Of a DNA stretch of 64,000 nt, positions 60,663 to 64,000 are shown piece by piece. Position 1 is the first letter of the stretch; each line of letters begins with the position of its first letter. A program made the position numbers and the translations under genes. The notes below the pieces were generated by a model. The model ran no database searches. It was given only the letters and a program-made list of their open reading frames with translations, and had not been told where the DNA came from. The DNA is from Roseomonas sp. (GTDB taxonomy: Bacteria > Pseudomonadota > Alphaproteobacteria > Acetobacterales > Acetobacteraceae): assembly GCA_020249435.1 (NCBI GenBank), contig JADCFQ010000023.1, positions 109,028 to 173,027 of the forward strand, read 5' to 3'.

Positions 60663-62438
60663 ATGTCCGCCGCCCCCATCACCCCCCCGCGCCCGGCCAT
60701 TCGCCTGCTGCCAGAGACCACCGCGAACCGCATCGCGGCCGGTGAGGTGGTGGAACGCCCGGCTGCCGCGCTCAAGGAAATTGTCGAAAACGCCTTGGAT
60801 GCCGGGGCCAGGCGCATCGCCGTCACGCTGGAAGGCGGCGGGATGGACCGCATTCTGGTGGAAGATGATGGCATTGGCATGGGGCCGGATGATCTGGCGC
60901 TGGCTGTGGAACGCCACGCCACTTCCAAATTGCCGGAAGAAGCCACCTTGTTCCGCATCGCGACGCTTGGCTTCCGGGGAGAGGCCTTGCCTTCCATCGG
61001 CGCGGTGGCGCGGCTTGCCATTACGTCTTGCCCGCAGGGTGGCACCGCGCATCGGATCGTTGTGGAAGGAGGCGTGAAGGGCGATGTCGCCCCGGCCTCA
61101 GGCGCCCCCGGCACGCGGGTTGAGGTGCGGGATTTGTTTTTTGCCACCCCGGCAAGGCGGAAATTCCTACGCCATCCCCGCACGGAAGCCGAACATGCGG
61201 TGGAAGCGGTGCGCCGCCTGGCGCTGGCCTGGCCGGAAGTGGCGTTTCGCGTGCAAAGCGATGGCCGTGACGTGCTGTCCCTGCCGGCGGCTGATCAGGA
61301 AGGCCGCATCAGGCAGGTGCTGGGGCCGGATTTCGCCGCTGCGGCGGTGCCGGTGGAAGCGGTTTCCGAAACCCTTGATATCAGCGGGCTGGCGGCGTTG
61401 CCTTCCCACCACCGCCCAACCACGCTTGGCCAGCATCTGGTGGTGAACCGCCGCCCGGTGCGCGACCCTTTGCTGCGCGTGGCCTTGCGTGTGGCTTACC
61501 GCGATGTGATCCCGCAAGGCCGCCACCCGGCAGCGGCGCTTTTCCTGCAAGTGCCGCCAGAATCCGTGGATGTGAATGTGCATCCGATGAAGACCGAGCT
61601 GCGCTTCCGCGATGGCGAAGCGGTGCGCGGTGCCCTGATTTCCAGCTTGCGCAAGGCGCTGGCGATTGGGGCCGGGACGGTGGTGGCGGTGCCCTCCCTT
61701 ACCGTTGCGGCGCCCGTTGCAGGCTTCAGCGAAGGCCTGCCTGTTTTGCCCCAATCCATGCCGCGCCCGGCTGGGCTGCCGCAGCCGCGCCTGCCCTTGG
61801 GCTTTCGCCCGCCCGGCCTGCCGCCGCCGCCCTCAGCCACGCCTTTGGATGCCGCACATCCGCTGGGCCGTGCCGTGGCGCAGATACTCGACACCTACAT
61901 CATCGCCGAAGCGGCGGATGGCGCCTTGGTGCTGGTGGATCAGCACGCCGCGCATGAACGCCTGACGCATGAGGCGCTGAGTGCGCAGCTGCGTGATGGC
62001 GGCGTGCGCGCGCAGCCTTTGCTGGTGCCGGCGGTGGTGGATATGCCGCAAGCCGATGCGGCGCGCTTGTTGGGGGCGGCGGAAGCACTCGCGCGGCTGG
62101 GGCTGGAAATTGAAGGCTTTGGCGCGGGGGCGGTGCTGGTGCGGAGCCTGCCGGCCTTGCTCGGCGCTGCCGATCCCACACCGCTGCTGCGCGACATGGC
62201 GGAGGAATTGGCGGTGGATGCGGAAAGCATTGCCCTGGAACGCAAGCTGGATGCGGCGATTGCCAGGCTTGCCTGCCATGGCAGCATTCGCGCCGGGCGG
62301 CGGCTTAATGCCGCCGAGATGGACGCGCTGCTGCGCCAGATGGAAGCGACCCCGCGCGCCGCGACATGCAGCCATGGCAGGCCGACGGTGTTGAAGCTGG
62401 ATGCGGCGGGGTTGGAGCGGATGTTTGGGCGGCGGTAG
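60663..62438 (+). CDS. mutL: DNA mismatch repair protein MutL
   Basis: IAAGEVVERPAAALKEIVENALDAG, TLGFRGEALPSIGAVARL; C-terminal endonuclease-type motif DQHAAHERLTHE. Confidence 0.96.
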   Translation: MSAAPITPPRPAIRLLPETTANRIAAGEVVERPAAALKEIVENALDAGARRIAVTLEGGGMDRILVEDDGIGMGPDDLALAVERHATSKLPEEATLFRIATLGFRGEALPSIGAVARLAITSCPQGGTAHRIVVEGGVKGDVAPASGAPGTRVEVRDLFFATPARRKFLRHPRTEAEHAVEAVRRLALAWPEVAFRVQSDGRDVLSLPAADQEGRIRQVLGPDFAAAAVPVEAVSETLDISGLAALPSHHRPTTLGQHLVVNRRPVRDPLLRVALRVAYRDVIPQGRHPAAALFLQVPPESVDVNVHPMKTELRFRDGEAVRGALISSLRKALAIGAGTVVAVPSLTVAAPVAGFSEGLPVLPQSMPRPAGLPQPRLPLGFRPPGLPPPPSATPLDAAHPLGRAVAQILDTYIIAEAADGALVLVDQHAAHERLTHEALSAQLRDGGVRAQPLLVPAVVDMPQADAARLLGAAEALARLGLEIEGFGAGAVLVRSLPALLGAADPTPLLRDMAEELAVDAESIALERKLDAAIARLACHGSIRAGRRLNAAEMDALLRQMEATPRAATCSHGRPTVLKLDAAGLERMFGRR

Positions 62439-62469
62439 GTGGGGGTGATGCTGGCCTGGAGGGGCAGAG

Positions 62470-62530
62470 CACGACATCACTCACGAAGGGCTAGACGCGG
62501 CTACGGAGGCGCCGTTATCGTGATGTTGTG
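62470..62530. promoter_or_regulatory. Imperfect 11-bp inverted repeat (operator-like) upstream of accessory cassette
   Basis: CACGACATCAC (62470-62480) and GTGATGTTGTG (62520-62530), 10 of 11 Watson-Crick plus one wobble. Confidence 0.4.
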
Positions 62531-63016
62531 AGACTTCGCACCATTATCCTCTCCGAAAAAGAAAACTTGTCGCTCGGCTCATGGGCGCAGGGTAAGATGC
62601 CACGCTCTGTTTTTCCGCTGTCAAGGTCGGGGGCTAAAGCTTATCAGCTTGGTAATCGGCGTTGGCGTTTGGTTACTTTTGATGCGAACAGCAGCAGCTT
62701 TCGACTTCTCATTAACTACTCCGCGCCTCTTGGCCAATATCAGGCTATGCTTGGTATGATTGATGGCGGGGGAACGAAGGTTGTGGCGCAGCTTGAAAAG
62801 CACCCAACGCACAAGGGTTGGCATATCCACGCCGCTTGTGGTGTGTTGCACGGCGTACCTGCCGGAATTGTTCGTGGCCCTTGGCTTCGACATCTGAATC
62901 GTGCCCGGCGAGCGGATCAGGCCGACCCCGCGACCATGAATGACGAGATGGCTTTTGCGGTAGCCCAACGTTTTTTTCGCCTTGATAAGGTCCCACCTCT
63001 GGAGTTGGTGTCATGA
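62528..63016 (+). CDS. Hypothetical protein, upstream partner of DUF1828-like gene (start could be ATG 62597)
   Basis: 162 aa with HPTHKGWHIHAACG motif and GIVRGPWLR; 4-nt ATGA overlap with next gene. Confidence 0.7.
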   Translation: MRLRTIILSEKENLSLGSWAQGKMPRSVFPLSRSGAKAYQLGNRRWRLVTFDANSSSFRLLINYSAPLGQYQAMLGMIDGGGTKVVAQLEKHPTHKGWHIHAACGVLHGVPAGIVRGPWLRHLNRARRADQADPATMNDEMAFAVAQRFFRLDKVPPLELVS

Positions 63017-63795
63017 AGGACGATCTCTGCCGTGCCTTCTGTGAGAGTTTGGTGGTCGAAACTGTGCCGGCCGGGTTAGCTGTGACTACAAGCTTTAAGG
63101 GCGTCACCGGCGAGGCCCTCATGTTCTACATTGTAGGCCCGGACGCGGATAATACCTGGCGTTTGCAAGATGATGGCACGACAATACCTTATATCGAGGC
63201 TGCAGGTGCCGAGTTAGGGGGAGGCAGTCGTGCAGAGACCTTTCAGGCGCTCCTGACAGACTTTGGGGCTACGTACGACGAGCAGAGCGGCGAATTGACC
63301 ATCGGGCCGTTGGATAAATCGTCTATTGCAACGGGAGCTTTGCGCTTTATTGCGCTACTTATACGAATTCAGGAATTACTTCAAATCACTCGCGAGAAGG
63401 TCGAGGCGCTCTGGGTCGAAGAGGCCAGGGCCTCGTTGGAGCGTGCTGTCTCCGGCCGCGCCAAAATCGAGTACGATGCCACTGTTTCACCAGAGCTACA
63501 CGAGTGGCCAGCAGATGTGGTGGTTCGCGCCTCGGGACGACCTCCAGTCGCGCTATTTTTTGGGACAAGCAACAATAAGGCTTATGAGGCGTTACTTTTG
63601 AATTCGACAGCTCGCTATCAACTACGCAGACAAGTGATTGTTGTTCTCCTTTTGGAAAACGACAAAGCCTTGACCCAAAGGCTCCGTCAGCGCGCCGACA
63701 ACAGCATAGTTGTACCGCGCTTTAGGGGGGCTGAGTGGGACGCCGTCGGGAGGATTGCCGAAGAGGCGATTGGCGAGCGCCCGCAGATACATTGA
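63013..63795 (+). CDS. DUF1828-like domain protein
   Basis: 260 aa; N-terminus LCRAFCESLVVETVPAGLAVTTSFKGVTGEALMFYIVG...WRLQDDGTTIPYIEAAGAEL fits DUF1828 by eye. Confidence 0.7.
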   Translation: MKDDLCRAFCESLVVETVPAGLAVTTSFKGVTGEALMFYIVGPDADNTWRLQDDGTTIPYIEAAGAELGGGSRAETFQALLTDFGATYDEQSGELTIGPLDKSSIATGALRFIALLIRIQELLQITREKVEALWVEEARASLERAVSGRAKIEYDATVSPELHEWPADVVVRASGRPPVALFFGTSNNKAYEALLLNSTARYQLRRQVIVVLLLENDKALTQRLRQRADNSIVVPRFRGAEWDAVGRIAEEAIGERPQIH

Positions 63796-63865
63796 AGGAA
63801 ATGCATGGCAAGTAGCGAGCGTAATCTTCCTGGCACTAACGCGAGGCAGCTTTGAGTGACACTAG

Positions 63866-64000
63866 CAGGCTGCTGAAATTCGTAGCCTGATTTGCGTATT
63901 TATGATTCACTGTCGTTGCATTTGGTCGAGGTTGCGATGCGTGGCAATGACGCGGTGGCTGGTTCCCTGTTCAGCTATGTTGATCTTGAAAAGCGGGTGC
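63866..64000 (+). mobile_element. Left part of an IS5/IS1182-like insertion sequence (truncated by window)
   Basis: CAGGCTGCTGAAA-type terminal sequence near 63866 followed by transposase N-terminus; exact boundary not determinable. Confidence 0.6.
63937..64000 (+). CDS. IS5/IS1182-like transposase, N-terminal fragment
   Basis: ATG at 63937: MRGNDAVAGSLFSYVDLEKRV..., typical transposase N-terminus. Confidence 0.78.
   Translation, partial: MRGNDAVAGSLFSYVDLEKRV

Noticed and set aside
1-64000. Search by eye for tRNA, rRNA and CRISPR arrays
   Set aside because: No tRNA TPsiC-like/acceptor pairing, rRNA segment or regularly spaced repeat-spacer pattern was recognised; tRNAscan-SE and a CRISPR finder would be needed to be certain

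Overview
A GC-rich alphaproteobacterial-type chromosomal segment, possibly Rhodospirillales/Acetobacteraceae-like from gene content; taxonomy is inference. It holds about 70 densely packed genes, mostly housekeeping or metabolic. In order: a dipeptide-type ABC transporter operon; nadK, a nitrilase and moaA; a ChpT-like gene followed by a cheA-cheW-cheY-cheB-cheR cluster; tldD and ctaA; a glycosyltransferase and TVP38 pair; a low-GC winged-helix/TPR regulator insert; a GH108-like gene; a tandem glycine riboswitch plus gcvT-gcvH-gcvP; coq7; tcuA/tcuB; an Atm1-type ABC exporter; rpmB; mltG-fabF-acpP; an MscS channel; etfB-etfA-hbd; a K+ channel; a branched-chain aminotransferase; acyl-CoA genes; a GMC oxidoreductase; an infA-maf-RNase E/G-yacG cluster; a 3-oxoacid CoA-transferase; and mutL. 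The right end is accessory: a translationally coupled two-gene cassette (unknown protein plus DUF1828-like protein) preceded by an inverted repeat and followed by the start of an IS5-like transposase. This cassette is the best candidate for an undescribed system. Two small genes absent from the ORF track were found by reading: yacG (56930..57106, minus) and a 39-aa lipoprotein (4229..4348, plus). No tRNA, rRNA or CRISPR array was recognised. All assignments come from motif reading without database searches.
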